Positions 22,528 to 30,464 of a DNA stretch of 39,980 nucleotides are shown piece after piece. The stretch comes from Actinomycetes bacterium (lineage in GTDB: Bacteria > Actinomycetota > Acidimicrobiia > Acidimicrobiales > Palsa-688): contig JAJZMF010000021.1 in NCBI GenBank assembly GCA_021850325.1, positions 1 through 39,980 of the forward strand. Direction: 5' to 3'. How positions within the stretch are numbered: position 1 is the first letter of the stretch; each line of letters begins with the position of its first letter. A program made the position numbers and the translations under genes. The notes under the pieces were generated by a model. That model saw nothing but the letters and a program-made list of their open reading frames with translations, was not told the origin of the DNA and did not search any database.

Positions 22528-24084
22528 TCAGACGCCCCGGTGGTCCTCGTCGCGGGAGGCAGGCCACCGGGCCGGGAGGCGCACGGACGCGCTCAGCCCC
22601 CGCCGGCCCGGGGGAGCGGCCGGGTCGGTGGTGCCGAGCCCGATCGTGCCCCCCTCGGCCTCCACCAGTTGCCGGCACTGGTAGAGGCCGAGCCCGTTGC
22701 CCGGCTGGAGGTAGCTCTGACGGCCCCGCCAGTGGGCCTCGAAAGCCATGGCCTGCTCGGCCTCGGTGAGGCCGGGGCCGTGGTCTACCACCAGGACCTC
22801 GACCAGCTCGCCGGTACGCCGGGCGCTCAGCTCGACCGGTGCACCTGGCGCGTAGGCGGTCGCGTTGGCGAGCAGGTTGCCCAGCACCGAAGCGAGCCGT
22901 TCGGGATGGCCTTGGACCTGGAGGCCCTCCTGTACGTGGGCCCGGGCCCGGCCGCCGGACGCGTTCTGCAGGGCGGTGACGGTCAGGCACAGCTGAGAAA
23001 GGTCGTAAGTAGCTGGTGCTCCAGGGCCGGTGAGGATCCGGCGAAGGCTGTGGACTTCGTTGCGCACCGCAGTCGTAAGCCTGTCCACGTCTGCGCCGGA
23101 CATGGACTCCCGTTGGCCGGCCAGCACCATCAGCGTGCCGTCGATGGCGCTGAGCATGCTGTTTATGTCGTGGCGTTGGGCCTGGTAGGACCGTCGCACC
23201 CGGGCCAGCTCCCGCTCCGCCATCTCCCAGCGGCGCCGGCCGCGCACGTCCTGACGGACCACCCGCTTCAAGACCGTGCTCAGCTCGGGCCCTGTCAGTA
23301 CGAGAGCCATGGTCGCACCGGCGGCAAGGAACATCGAAGGCATGCTCGCCCAGCCCCCCTTGCCGCCCGAGGGGTACCAGGCGAGCACGGCCCATGCCCC
23401 GGCCAGGGCGAGGTCCGTCCCCCCGGCGCCCGCCAGCACGTGCCTGCCGTTACGGGCTGCCCGCGCCAGCAACAGGCCGCCCACCCCCAGGGCGGCGAGC
23501 GAGGCGGCGAGGTCGGTGACAAGGGCACCGGCCAAGCGGTAGCCCAAAAGCGCCCGGGCCGGCACGAGGCAGAGGGCCCCGGCGCCCACGGGCACGAGCA
23601 CCAGCACACTGACCATGAAGGGTGCCGGCCGAAGGCGCGCCTTCACCTCCGGCAGGGCGCTCGAGTAGATGCCCAGGACGAGGACCGCGACCGTGGCGAC
23701 CAGGCGCAGGGCGGCGGGGTACCCCGTACCGGGCCAGGGAAGGCGGGCCGATGTGGGCAGGAAGTACAGACCAGTCGCTGCGGCCCCCGTGGCCGCCGGC
23801 ACGGCAGCGGCCTCCCCGGCCAGGCGCCAGTGCAGGACGAGCACGGCCGCCCCGGCCAGGAGCTCCACGAAGGCCACGTCGCTCACGCCGGCGGTCCACG
23901 CCGGCACGGTGAGGAAGGGGAGCGAGGTCACCAAAGCTGCCGCAACGAAGGGGAAGGCCAGGGCCCAGAGCACGGCACCTGCTACGAGCGAGGGTCGGCT
24001 CGGGTGGGCGACGCCCAGTACCCCGCGCCGGTCGGGGCCGGCGTAGCCGTCTCCTCGTCGCTCACGAGCCAGGACCGTGCCCAT
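22528..24084 (-). CDS. Membrane sensor histidine kinase
   Basis: 518 residues. The first 270 hold about eight hydrophobic segments with no recognised periplasmic sensor domain. A dimerisation helix follows with the phospho-acceptor H305 in 'RRSYQAQRHDINSMLSAI', then the ATPase domain: N-box 'LGNLLANATAYA' (401-412), D-box 'VVDHGPGL' (432-439) and G-box 'GNGLGLYQCRQL' (462-473). The H-box is not of the HPK7 type often paired with NarL-type regulators. The gene starts 9 bases after the stop of the response regulator gene, so the two form one operon. The signal is unknown; a membrane-embedded sensor is suggested. Confidence 0.88.
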   Translation of the reverse strand: MGTVLARERRGDGYAGPDRRGVLGVAHPSRPSLVAGAVLWALAFPFVAAALVTSLPFLTVPAWTAGVSDVAFVELLAGAAVLVLHWRLAGEAAAVPAATGAAATGLYFLPTSARLPWPGTGYPAALRLVATVAVLVLGIYSSALPEVKARLRPAPFMVSVLVLVPVGAGALCLVPARALLGYRLAGALVTDLAASLAALGVGGLLLARAARNGRHVLAGAGGTDLALAGAWAVLAWYPSGGKGGWASMPSMFLAAGATMALVLTGPELSTVLKRVVRQDVRGRRRWEMAERELARVRRSYQAQRHDINSMLSAIDGTLMVLAGQRESMSGADVDRLTTAVRNEVHSLRRILTGPGAPATYDLSQLCLTVTALQNASGGRARAHVQEGLQVQGHPERLASVLGNLLANATAYAPGAPVELSARRTGELVEVLVVDHGPGLTEAEQAMAFEAHWRGRQSYLQPGNGLGLYQCRQLVEAEGGTIGLGTTDPAAPPGRRGLSASVRLPARWPASRDEDHRGV

Positions 24085-24093
24085 CGCCGGCGA

Positions 24094-24849
24094 TCAGGGA
24101 GCTGTGCGCCCTGCGGCGTGCACCAGGTGGCCGGGGGACGGCCCGGGCGGGCAGGCCTCCGTTGTCGAGCAATGCCCACCCGGCTTGGCCGTTGTGCGCA
24201 GTAACGCAACGGCGGCCAGCTGGCTCGAGACGCCGAGCTTGGTGAGGACGGCGTGGATGTGGCTGCGCACCGTGCCCACCGAGATGTAGAGGTCCCCTGC
24301 GATCTCGTTGGCCGTCCTGCCTTCGGAGAGGGCGAGCAGCACCTCGTGCTCGCGGCCCGTGAGCTCGGACAGGCGCCGGCAGAGGTCGCGTTGCTCGGCC
24401 AGACGGTCCCGGCCGATGTCCCGCAGGTGCCCGAGGTCGCCGGAAGGGAACTGGCGCCGGCCGCTCATCGCCACCTCGGCGGCGTCCAACAGGCGCTCGA
24501 AGGGCTCGGTCTTGCTCACCCAGCCGGTGACACCCAGGGCGACCGCCTCGGCCAGGCGGGCCTCGTCGGTGTAACCGGTGACGACGAGCACCCGGGCGCC
24601 GGTGGCGCCCAGCCCGGGGACGAGGTCGAGGCCGTCGGTGCCGCCCAGGTCCAGGTCCAGGAGCACCAGCCCGGGGCGCTGGCGCGCCGCCTGGGCCAGG
24701 ATGCCCTCCCGACCGGCCACTTCTGCCACCCGGCAGTCAAAACCTCGGGCTCCCAGGCTGAGGGCAAGGGCCTCCGCCAGCATCTGGTGGTCCTCGACGA
24801 TCAGCACTCGCCTCGACTTGCCGGGCTCGCCGCAAGCCTGCTCTGGCAT
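24094..24849 (-). CDS. NarL/FixJ-family response regulator
   Basis: 251 residues from the ATG at 24849, chosen for GGAGG 5 bases upstream; the longer frame to 25068 has no such site. Receiver domain: acidic pair E19-D20 in 'LIVEDH', phospho-acceptor D65 in 'LVLLDLDLGG', T91 in 'VVTGYTD', K113 in 'VSKTEP'. A LuxR-type helix-turn-helix follows at about 168-225 ('LTGREHEVLLALSEGRTANEIAGDLYISVGTVRSHIHAVLTKLGVSS'). About 25 C-terminal residues after it are Pro/Gly-rich. It is cotranscribed with the histidine kinase. Target genes are unknown; the convergent SipW-like module is one candidate by closeness only. Confidence 0.9.
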   Translation of the reverse strand: MPEQACGEPGKSRRVLIVEDHQMLAEALALSLGARGFDCRVAEVAGREGILAQAARQRPGLVLLDLDLGGTDGLDLVPGLGATGARVLVVTGYTDEARLAEAVALGVTGWVSKTEPFERLLDAAEVAMSGRRQFPSGDLGHLRDIGRDRLAEQRDLCRRLSELTGREHEVLLALSEGRTANEIAGDLYISVGTVRSHIHAVLTKLGVSSQLAAVALLRTTAKPGGHCSTTEACPPGPSPGHLVHAAGRTAP

Positions 24850-25157
24850 TCGTCCTCCAACCCGAGTCAAAGCGTACTGGCGACGGCCCGGCTGCGCGCA
24901 AGCGTTGTGCGGGCGGTGGCGGCGAAGAGGGCGAAAGCGCCCGGGACAGAAGGGTGTACGGGTACGCGCCGTGTTGGCCGGGCCGCCCAATGCGGCGGGA
25001 GGCAAATAGGGGCAAGGCCGGTTGCAAGCCCCGTAGCAGGTGGGGAAGGCCCGCCAAAGTGCTGGCAAAAGGGGGGACTTACGGGAGAGGGCCCGGGGGG
25101 CGCGAGGAGCACTGTGGGCCGGTGGGCACGTTGCCCCGGACGGCGGGCCGGCCGGGC
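24850..25157. other. Gene-free region upstream of the response regulator
   Basis: 308 bases between the response regulator start and the stop of the LuxR-type ATPase gene. It should hold the two-component promoter and the 3' end of the ATPase message. Apart from the GGAGG just before 24849 I see no clear promoter pair or strong hairpin. Frames crossing it lack ribosome binding sites. Confidence 0.4.
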
Positions 25158-27935
25158 TCAGTCAGCTTGTTGGTGCCGGGCACCGAGCGCCTCGGCCAGC
25201 TGCCGGCGCGACGAGACACCCAGACGCGCGTAGACCCGGGTGAGGTGGTGCTCGACGGTACGCGACGAGATCATCAAAAGCCTTCCGATCTCGGCGTTTG
25301 TCTTGCCCGAGGCGGCCAGCTCGGCGGCACGGCGTTCCATGGGCGTGAGAGGCCCCGCCTGTGCGGCTCCTGTGCGGCGACGGCCTCCGGCAGCATGCAG
25401 TGCCCCGGTGGCGAGGGCCTCCAGCCGGCGGGCACCGCATGCCTGGGCCAGCTGCAGGGCGCGGCTGAGCACGGGACGGGCCTCGGCGGGTGAACGGTGG
25501 CGACGCAGGAACTCCCCGTAGGCGACCAGTGTCTCGACCTCTTCCAGGGGCATGGACAGGCCCTCGTGCCACCCAAGTGCCAGGCAGAACTGGGACCGGG
25601 CACCTTCGATGTCACGGCCCTGCTCGGCGAGCAGGGCCCTGCCCCGGCAGGCGACGGCCCGGGGGTACCGGGTACCGAGGGCCTCGCCTGTGGCCTCGAG
25701 GGCCTCGACGACCCGACGGGCGTCGTCGTAGCGGCCGGCGGCCACGTAGGCCCTCACTGCCACCGGGTGCCAGACGGCTGAGGCGGGCTCCAGGGCCCCG
25801 ACCAGGCCGGCCAGAGCCTCGGCCTGCGCCATGAGCCGGCAGGCGCTGCCCACGTCGCCCGCGTCCAGGGCGAGCAGGGCCCGGACGCGCCACAGCCAGA
25901 ACCGGAGGAGGGGCAGCGACGTACCGTCGGTGCCCACCACGTCCTCGATCGCCCGGCAGTACCCGGCAGCCTGGTCGGGCATCGCCAGTTCCAGGTGCAC
26001 GTGAGCCAGCCCGACCAGTGTCCACGCACCGGCCGAGGGTGCAAAAGGCAGGACCTCCAGGGACCGGAGCAGGGTCTCCCTGCTGTCCAGGAGCCGGCCC
26101 GTGCGGGCCAGGGTGTCGGCGTGGGTCACCCAGTAGACGGCCCGGGCCATCGGGGTGGCCGAGGGGCCGGCCTCGGCCATGGCGAGGCGGTAGTCCTCCT
26201 CGGCCTCGTCGAAGAGCTCCAGGAACTTGTGGGCCTGCATCTGCTGGAGCCGTGGCCCCCACTCGGGGGCGCCCTGCAGCCCGCGCAGGCCCTGGCCGTG
26301 AGGGAGCCGGGACAGCGCGTCGGCGATCTCGGTCGCCCCCTGGGGGCACGCCTGGGCCAGGCTTGCCATACCCCTGGCCGTGTGCGCCCAGATGGCCAGT
26401 TCCGGGCGGGCGCCGGCCGGCAGCGCGCTCAGCGCCTGGTCGGCAAAGTGCAAAGAGCGCTTCGGGCCTGAGGTGTACAGGGCCACCTGTGAGGCTTCGA
26501 GCAGTACCTCGGACGCCAATGAACGGTGCCCCGGACGGGCCGCAGCCGCCGCTCGTTCGAAGGCCGTCTCGGCCTCGGCGGAGCTGCCCGTCCTGACCAG
26601 CGCCCGGGCCAGCGCCCGGTAGGCCCCGGCGGTGACGACAGGGCCCCTGGGTGTGGCGAGGAGGCGACGGCAGACCTCGGCCGCCTCGGCTGCCTCGCCC
26701 GCTGCCAGCAGGCAATCGGCAAGCCTCACGACCAGCTCGGCCGCCGGCCGGGCACCGGCCAGGTGCAGGGCCCCGCGCAGCCAGCGTGCCGCCAGGGCCG
26801 TGGCGCCGTGGTCGAGCGCTTCCAGGCCGGCCGCCTCCAGGACATGAACGGCTTCGGCGCTACCTGTCAGATCCGCGGCCAGAGCGTGGCTCGCCGCCTC
26901 CGATGCCGGGAGCCCTGCTTGCCAGACCAGACGGAACGCGGCAGCGTGGAGCTGGGCCCGCAGCGGTGGCGGCATGTCGTCGTAGAGCGCCTGGCGCAGC
27001 AGGGCGTGCGCGAAGCGTACCGAGCCTTCCGAGGCGCTCAGGACGAGCGCGCCTCCGCACAGGGCAGCGAGGGCGGCCCGGGACGCGCTCTCGTCCAGCC
27101 CCGCCAGTGCCCCGGTCAGGGCAGGACGGAACTCCACCCCGAAGATGGAGGCTGCCCGGGCGTAGTCCAGGCTGATGGCGTCCAGGCCGGTGAACCGGCT
27201 GAGCAGTAGCCGGGCGGGGGCGTTCGTGGAGCCGGGGACCGGAAGGTCCGGCCCGGCGGAGCCGGCGGCCAGCTGTTGCAGCAGGGCAGGGTTGCCGGCG
27301 CACAGGTCCTCCAGCCGCCCGGCCAGCTCGGGAGACGGGGCGTGCCCGGCCACCCTGGTGAAGAGGGCGACCGATGCGGGGTCGCTCAGCCGGGCCAGCC
27401 GCACGGCCCGGGCTGTCCCGGCCGACACGAGCGCCTCGACCGTCCTCATCGGCCCCGGTGGCCAGGGCCGCAGGCCGGCAATCACGGCGACAGGCGTACC
27501 CGTTGGACGGAGGGCCAGGAGCTCCAGCAGGCGCAGGCTGTCGGGGTCGGCAAAGTGCAGGTCGTCGAGGCACAACAGCACCGGCCGCCGCCTCGAGGCC
27601 AGCCAGTCGCGGGCGCGGTACCAGGTCGCCGCCGCCCGCTCGGCCACCGGCAGCTCGGGTGCCGCTCGTGCGAGGTCCGTTGCCCCCGCCCGGGAGAGGG
27701 CCCTGCCGATCACCCCGAAGGGGAGCAGTGTCTCCGAGGCCTCTCCACTGGCCCCGCCCACCTTGAAGCCGGCCGCGGTCCCCACCGCGTGCTGGAGCAG
27801 AGCGGACTTCCCCAGCCCGGGTTCACCCAGCACGAACAAGAGCGACATGCGGCCATGGCGGGCGGTGGCGAGAGAGGTTGCAATGGCCTCGACCGCCTCT
27901 CGACGCTCCAGCAGGCCCAGCTCCTCCGTCGGCAC
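25158..27935 (-). CDS. Large ATP-binding LuxR-family transcriptional regulator (LAL)
   Basis: 925 residues from the GTG at 27935 (TTG at 27938 also possible), preceded by GAGGAGGG 8 bases upstream. The N-terminus starts 'LLERREAVEAI' and has the Walker A motif 'GEPGLGKSALL' near residue 38 and a Walker B 'VLLCLDDLHFADP' near 120, an AAA/STAND ATPase. The centre is about 500 residues of Ala/Leu-rich helical repeats, probably TPR-like. The C-terminal LuxR helix-turn-helix reads 'LTPMERRAAELAASGKTNAEIGRLLMISSRTVEHHLTRVYARLGVSSRRQL'. LAL regulators are usually activators of secondary metabolism or sugar genes that respond to a small molecule. A TATAAT on this strand at 28032-28037 may be part of its promoter. 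The regulon is unknown. Confidence 0.9.
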   Translation of the reverse strand: MPTEELGLLERREAVEAIATSLATARHGRMSLLFVLGEPGLGKSALLQHAVGTAAGFKVGGASGEASETLLPFGVIGRALSRAGATDLARAAPELPVAERAAATWYRARDWLASRRRPVLLCLDDLHFADPDSLRLLELLALRPTGTPVAVIAGLRPWPPGPMRTVEALVSAGTARAVRLARLSDPASVALFTRVAGHAPSPELAGRLEDLCAGNPALLQQLAAGSAGPDLPVPGSTNAPARLLLSRFTGLDAISLDYARAASIFGVEFRPALTGALAGLDESASRAALAALCGGALVLSASEGSVRFAHALLRQALYDDMPPPLRAQLHAAAFRLVWQAGLPASEAASHALAADLTGSAEAVHVLEAAGLEALDHGATALAARWLRGALHLAGARPAAELVVRLADCLLAAGEAAEAAEVCRRLLATPRGPVVTAGAYRALARALVRTGSSAEAETAFERAAAAARPGHRSLASEVLLEASQVALYTSGPKRSLHFADQALSALPAGARPELAIWAHTARGMASLAQACPQGATEIADALSRLPHGQGLRGLQGAPEWGPRLQQMQAHKFLELFDEAEEDYRLAMAEAGPSATPMARAVYWVTHADTLARTGRLLDSRETLLRSLEVLPFAPSAGAWTLVGLAHVHLELAMPDQAAGYCRAIEDVVGTDGTSLPLLRFWLWRVRALLALDAGDVGSACRLMAQAEALAGLVGALEPASAVWHPVAVRAYVAAGRYDDARRVVEALEATGEALGTRYPRAVACRGRALLAEQGRDIEGARSQFCLALGWHEGLSMPLEEVETLVAYGEFLRRHRSPAEARPVLSRALQLAQACGARRLEALATGALHAAGGRRRTGAAQAGPLTPMERRAAELAASGKTNAEIGRLLMISSRTVEHHLTRVYARLGVSSRRQLAEALGARHQQAD

Positions 27936-28010
27936 CAACCGGCCCTCCTCAACTGATCTCGGTTGCCGGAGCTGAAAGTCACACGCTATGTACGGGGGGT
28001 GCCCCCGATG

Positions 28011-28039
28011 TTGTGAGCGCTACTGAGCGGGATTATAAC
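28011..28039 (+). promoter_or_regulatory. Promoter of the small hypothetical gene
   Basis: TTGTGA (28011-28016) and TATAAC (28034-28039) are exactly 17 bases apart, one of the best promoter matches in this GC-rich window. On the other strand the same AT-rich stretch reads TATAAT (28032-28037) and could serve the divergent LuxR gene, though its -35 is weak. Confidence 0.6.
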
Positions 28040-28071
28040 AACGTGCGAAGTTCGTTGACCGGCCTGGGCCG

Positions 28072-28275
28072 ATGAGCCGGGCCCGGGTGCAAAGGGGGCA
28101 GCGCCGTGCTCCCCACCTGGCTGTCGACCTGGTCCTGGACTTCGACGACGGGGTCATGTCAGGCACTGTCGGGCGGCCGGACGAGGTGCGCCTGGCGTTC
28201 AACGGCTGGATAGGGCTGATGGCGGCCATCGACACCCTGCGCCGGGAGCGGGAGCCCCCCACGGCGGCCCCGTAG
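28072..28275 (+). CDS. Small conserved-looking hypothetical protein
   Basis: 67 residues from the ATG at 28072, about 33 bases after a good -10 element; no strong ribosome binding site is seen. The sequence has a sensible soluble make-up, with 'DLVLDFDDGVMSGTV' followed by 'LAFNGWIGLMAAIDTLRRE'. The 'F-x-GW-x-x-LMAAID' end resembles small actinobacterial proteins of unknown function that I cannot name. It is divergent from the LAL regulator gene and may be its target. An overlapping reading of the other strand has low-complexity Arg/Pro sequence and is less likely. Confidence 0.5.
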   Translation: MSRARVQRGQRRAPHLAVDLVLDFDDGVMSGTVGRPDEVRLAFNGWIGLMAAIDTLRREREPPTAAP

Positions 28276-28323
28276 AGGCGCCGCCGGGTACCCTCCGGGC
28301 ACCATGTCGGGCGGCCTTATCCG

Positions 28324-28413
28324 TGGGGGGTCACCCCCATGTTCGCACCAGTGCCTCGGTGCGACCATTCGGGTAGTGAGCGGTCCTGCCGCACCCCTGC
28401 CCAGGGGTGCGGC
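28324..28413 (+). promoter_or_regulatory. Leader with three consecutive hairpins before the secreted protein gene
   Basis: TGGGGG-TCA-CCCCCA (about 28324-28340), CGCACC...GGTGCG (about 28345-28364) and a perfect 11-bp stem GCCGCACCCCT/AGGGGTGCGGC (28388-28398 with 28403-28413, loop GCCC) follow each other. The last ends 4 bases before the ribosome binding site AAAGGAGG. It may be a structured regulatory leader or a terminator of the small upstream gene; no known riboswitch class was recognised. Confidence 0.5.
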
Positions 28414-28433
28414 CCGTAAAGGAGGCTGGTGCT

Positions 28434-29177
28434 GTGGCAGTAAAGCATTACCGTGCGGTGGTTCTCGTCGCTGCGGCGGCCGTGGCCGCACCCTTCGCCG
28501 CGACCGGTGGTGGCGCCGCGTACGCCTCCGGCCGCCCGGCACTGGCCAACGAGAGCGGGAACCCCTACTTCCCGCTGGTGGTGGGCTCGACGTGGAGGTA
28601 CCGGGACGTGGGTGGCCCGACCGGCGGGTCGACGTTCGCCATCCACGTGGTGGGCGCGCAGAAGACCGCGGCCGGCGAGGCGGTGCAGGTGCGGGACACC
28701 ATGGGCACCGCCACGGTCACGGACCGCTACGTCATCGGGGCCAACGGCGCCATCGATATCGAGGTCGCAGCCGGGAAGGGTGCGGCCAGCACGACGGTCA
28801 GCGCCGACGGCAGGTACTTCATCCCGAGCGCTTCACAGGTCGCCTCGTGCCACCCTTGCGCCTTCACGACCGCTTTCACCATCGCAGGCCCGGGCGGCAC
28901 GTTGAAGGAGCACATGGCGGAGACGGCCACCAGCGCAGGGGTGCAGACCGTTCACGTGCCTGCAGGTACCTTCCAAGCCGAGAAGCTGGACCTGGTGGTC
29001 AAGATCACCTCTGTGACCGCGGTCGTCTCCTCCACCGGCACCGCCAGCTATGCCGTTTACCTGGTCAAGGGGACAGGCATGGTGGAGACCAGCGCCGGCA
29101 GTGTCACCGCGTCGGTGATGGGGCACACCTTCAAGGAGCCCATCAGCGAGGCAGAGCTGCTCGCCTATACCCCGTAG
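28434..29177 (+). CDS. Secreted protein of unknown function (TapB/DUF3108-like pattern)
   Basis: 247 residues from the GTG at 28434, with AAAGGAGG 9 bases upstream. A signal peptide is clear: 'MAVKHYRAVVLVAAAAVAAP', ending near 'GGAAYASG'. The mature protein starts 'YFPLVVGSTWRYRDVGG' and later has 'VQTVHVPAGTFQAEKLDLVV', a pairing seen in secreted beta-rich proteins of the DUF3108/TapB type. A Cys pair in 'ASCHPCAF' could bind a metal or form a disulfide. No membrane anchor follows, so release or loose binding to the envelope is likely. The function is unknown. It converges on the hexuloisomerase gene (37 bp between stops). Confidence 0.75.
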   Translation: MAVKHYRAVVLVAAAAVAAPFAATGGGAAYASGRPALANESGNPYFPLVVGSTWRYRDVGGPTGGSTFAIHVVGAQKTAAGEAVQVRDTMGTATVTDRYVIGANGAIDIEVAAGKGAASTTVSADGRYFIPSASQVASCHPCAFTTAFTIAGPGGTLKEHMAETATSAGVQTVHVPAGTFQAEKLDLVVKITSVTAVVSSTGTASYAVYLVKGTGMVETSAGSVTASVMGHTFKEPISEAELLAYTP

Positions 29178-29214
29178 GCAGGCTCGGTGGCCTCCTCCAG
29201 GGTGGGTGGCGGGC

Positions 29215-29763
29215 TCAGTCCAGGTTCGTGTGCCTGGCGCGCAGTTGCGCCGGTGCGTCCCGAGCCTCCGAGGCAAGGGCGTTCACGAGGCTGTCCAGCA
29301 CCACCAGGGCGGTCTGCTCGAAGAGGTCCCCACCGAGCTGCACCGATGGCCCGGCCGGAAGGCAGAGCACGGAGGCCGAGAGCGCTGCCAGTGGGTTGTC
29401 GCGGTCCCGGGTGACGCTGAGGACCCGGGCGCCGGCGCGGGAGGCAACCTCGGCGTGGTGCAGGGTCGTCACCGTTGTGCCTGAGGCCGATACGGCGATC
29501 ATGGCGTCGCCGGGCCCGATGGCGGGCGCAGTGGGCTCACCGACCACGTGGCAGCACATCCCGATGTGCATGAGCCGCATGCCGACCATGGACGCCACCA
29601 GGCCGGAGCGCCCCCGGCCGGTCAGGAACCAGCGTGGCCCGGGCCCGCGGAGCAGGTCGACGAAGGCCCAGAACTCCTCCTCGCTCACCAGCGCGGCGAG
29701 CTGGGCGACCTCAGCGCTGGCGGCCAGCCATGGCCGCGGGCCGGCAACTGGTCCGATAGCCAC
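29215..29763 (-). CDS. hxlB: 6-phospho-3-hexuloisomerase (PHI, SIS domain)
   Basis: 182 residues from the GTG at 29763, with GGGAGGG 7 bases upstream. A single SIS domain is visible: 'WFLTGRGRSGLVASMVGMRLMHIG', 'AMIAVSASGTTVTTLHHAEVA', 'GARVLSVTRDRDNPLAALS' and the C-terminal 'LGGDLFEQTALVVLDSLVNALA', which fits the PHI family (about 180 residues). It converts D-arabino-3-hexulose 6-phosphate into fructose 6-phosphate, the second step of the ribulose monophosphate pathway. Its first 79 bases overlap the 3' end of the synthase gene in another frame, so the pair is tightly coupled. Confidence 0.87.
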   Translation of the reverse strand: MAIGPVAGPRPWLAASAEVAQLAALVSEEEFWAFVDLLRGPGPRWFLTGRGRSGLVASMVGMRLMHIGMCCHVVGEPTAPAIGPGDAMIAVSASGTTVTTLHHAEVASRAGARVLSVTRDRDNPLAALSASVLCLPAGPSVQLGGDLFEQTALVVLDSLVNALASEARDAPAQLRARHTNLD

Positions 29764-30353
29764 TGGGCAGCCCTCCCGGGGTCCTCGGCCTGCGTGATCG
29801 CACGCCCGACGACGACGATATCGGGAGCAGCGCGCACGATGGCGCCGATGTTGTCGGCGCCGACCGAGCCGGCTATCACCACCCCGTAGCCGAGGTCACG
29901 CAGGGCGCTGACATCCCCGGCCCGGTCGCGCCCGCTCGCACCGAGCTTGCTCATGTCCGACGGCGTATGGAGCCCCACGTAGGCGGTCCGCTCCGGGTAC
30001 AGCCCGGGCCGGTCGGGCAGGGCACCGCAGATGGTGTCGACGACCACGTAAGCGTCGTGCTCCCGGGCCACGCGGTCCACCGCGTCGTGCGTGGAGGCAG
30101 AAGCGAGCTGCAGCACCGTCATGAGGCTTGCACCCGCCCCGAGGACCATCCCGGCCTCCTCTGCGCCTCCGTCGACGGTCTTGGTGTCGGCGAGGACCGG
30201 CACGCCCGGTGCCAGTTCGCGCACCGTGGCGATCGCTGACAGCCCGAAGCGCTTGAGCAGCGGGGTCCCGACCTCGATGATGTCCACCAGTTCGGCGACG
30301 GCCGCGACCACGGAGAGGGAGGCAGCGTCGTCGAGGGCCAGTTGCAGGAGCAC
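29685..30353 (-). CDS. hxlA: 3-hexulose-6-phosphate synthase (HPS)
   Basis: 222 residues from the GTG at 30353, placed 6 bases after GGAGGAGG; a TTG at 30359 sits too close to that site. The OMP-decarboxylase-type barrel shows 'LLQLALDD' (D8), 'DIIEVGTPLLKRFG', the D-x-K-x-x-D motif in 'LADTKTVDGG' (D56, K58, D61), 'VVVDTI' and 'VIAGSVGADNIGAIV'. HPS condenses formaldehyde with ribulose 5-phosphate. Either formaldehyde removal or assimilation is possible; in non-methylotrophs the pair is mostly for detoxification. The last 25 residues extend past the usual end of the family and overlap the isomerase gene. It lies 111 bp downstream of the ABC permease gene. Confidence 0.87.
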   Translation of the reverse strand: MLLQLALDDAASLSVVAAVAELVDIIEVGTPLLKRFGLSAIATVRELAPGVPVLADTKTVDGGAEEAGMVLGAGASLMTVLQLASASTHDAVDRVAREHDAYVVVDTICGALPDRPGLYPERTAYVGLHTPSDMSKLGASGRDRAGDVSALRDLGYGVVIAGSVGADNIGAIVRAAPDIVVVGRAITQAEDPGRAAQWLSDQLPARGHGWPPALRSPSSPRW

Positions 30354-30464
30354 GGCCAACCTCCTCCGTCGACGTCCAGCTGCGCCCAGCCTCCCTCGAG
30401 AGCGGTGCTCGCTGGAGGCGGCAGCAGTGTAGCGCGACAGGTGGGGGCCCCGGAGAGGGCCGGG

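Noticed and set aside
21479-23395. 638-residue minus-strand frame across the DUF5305-like and kinase genes
   Set aside because: It spans two convergent genes and a terminator, and consists of Arg/Pro/Gly-rich sequence without motifs.
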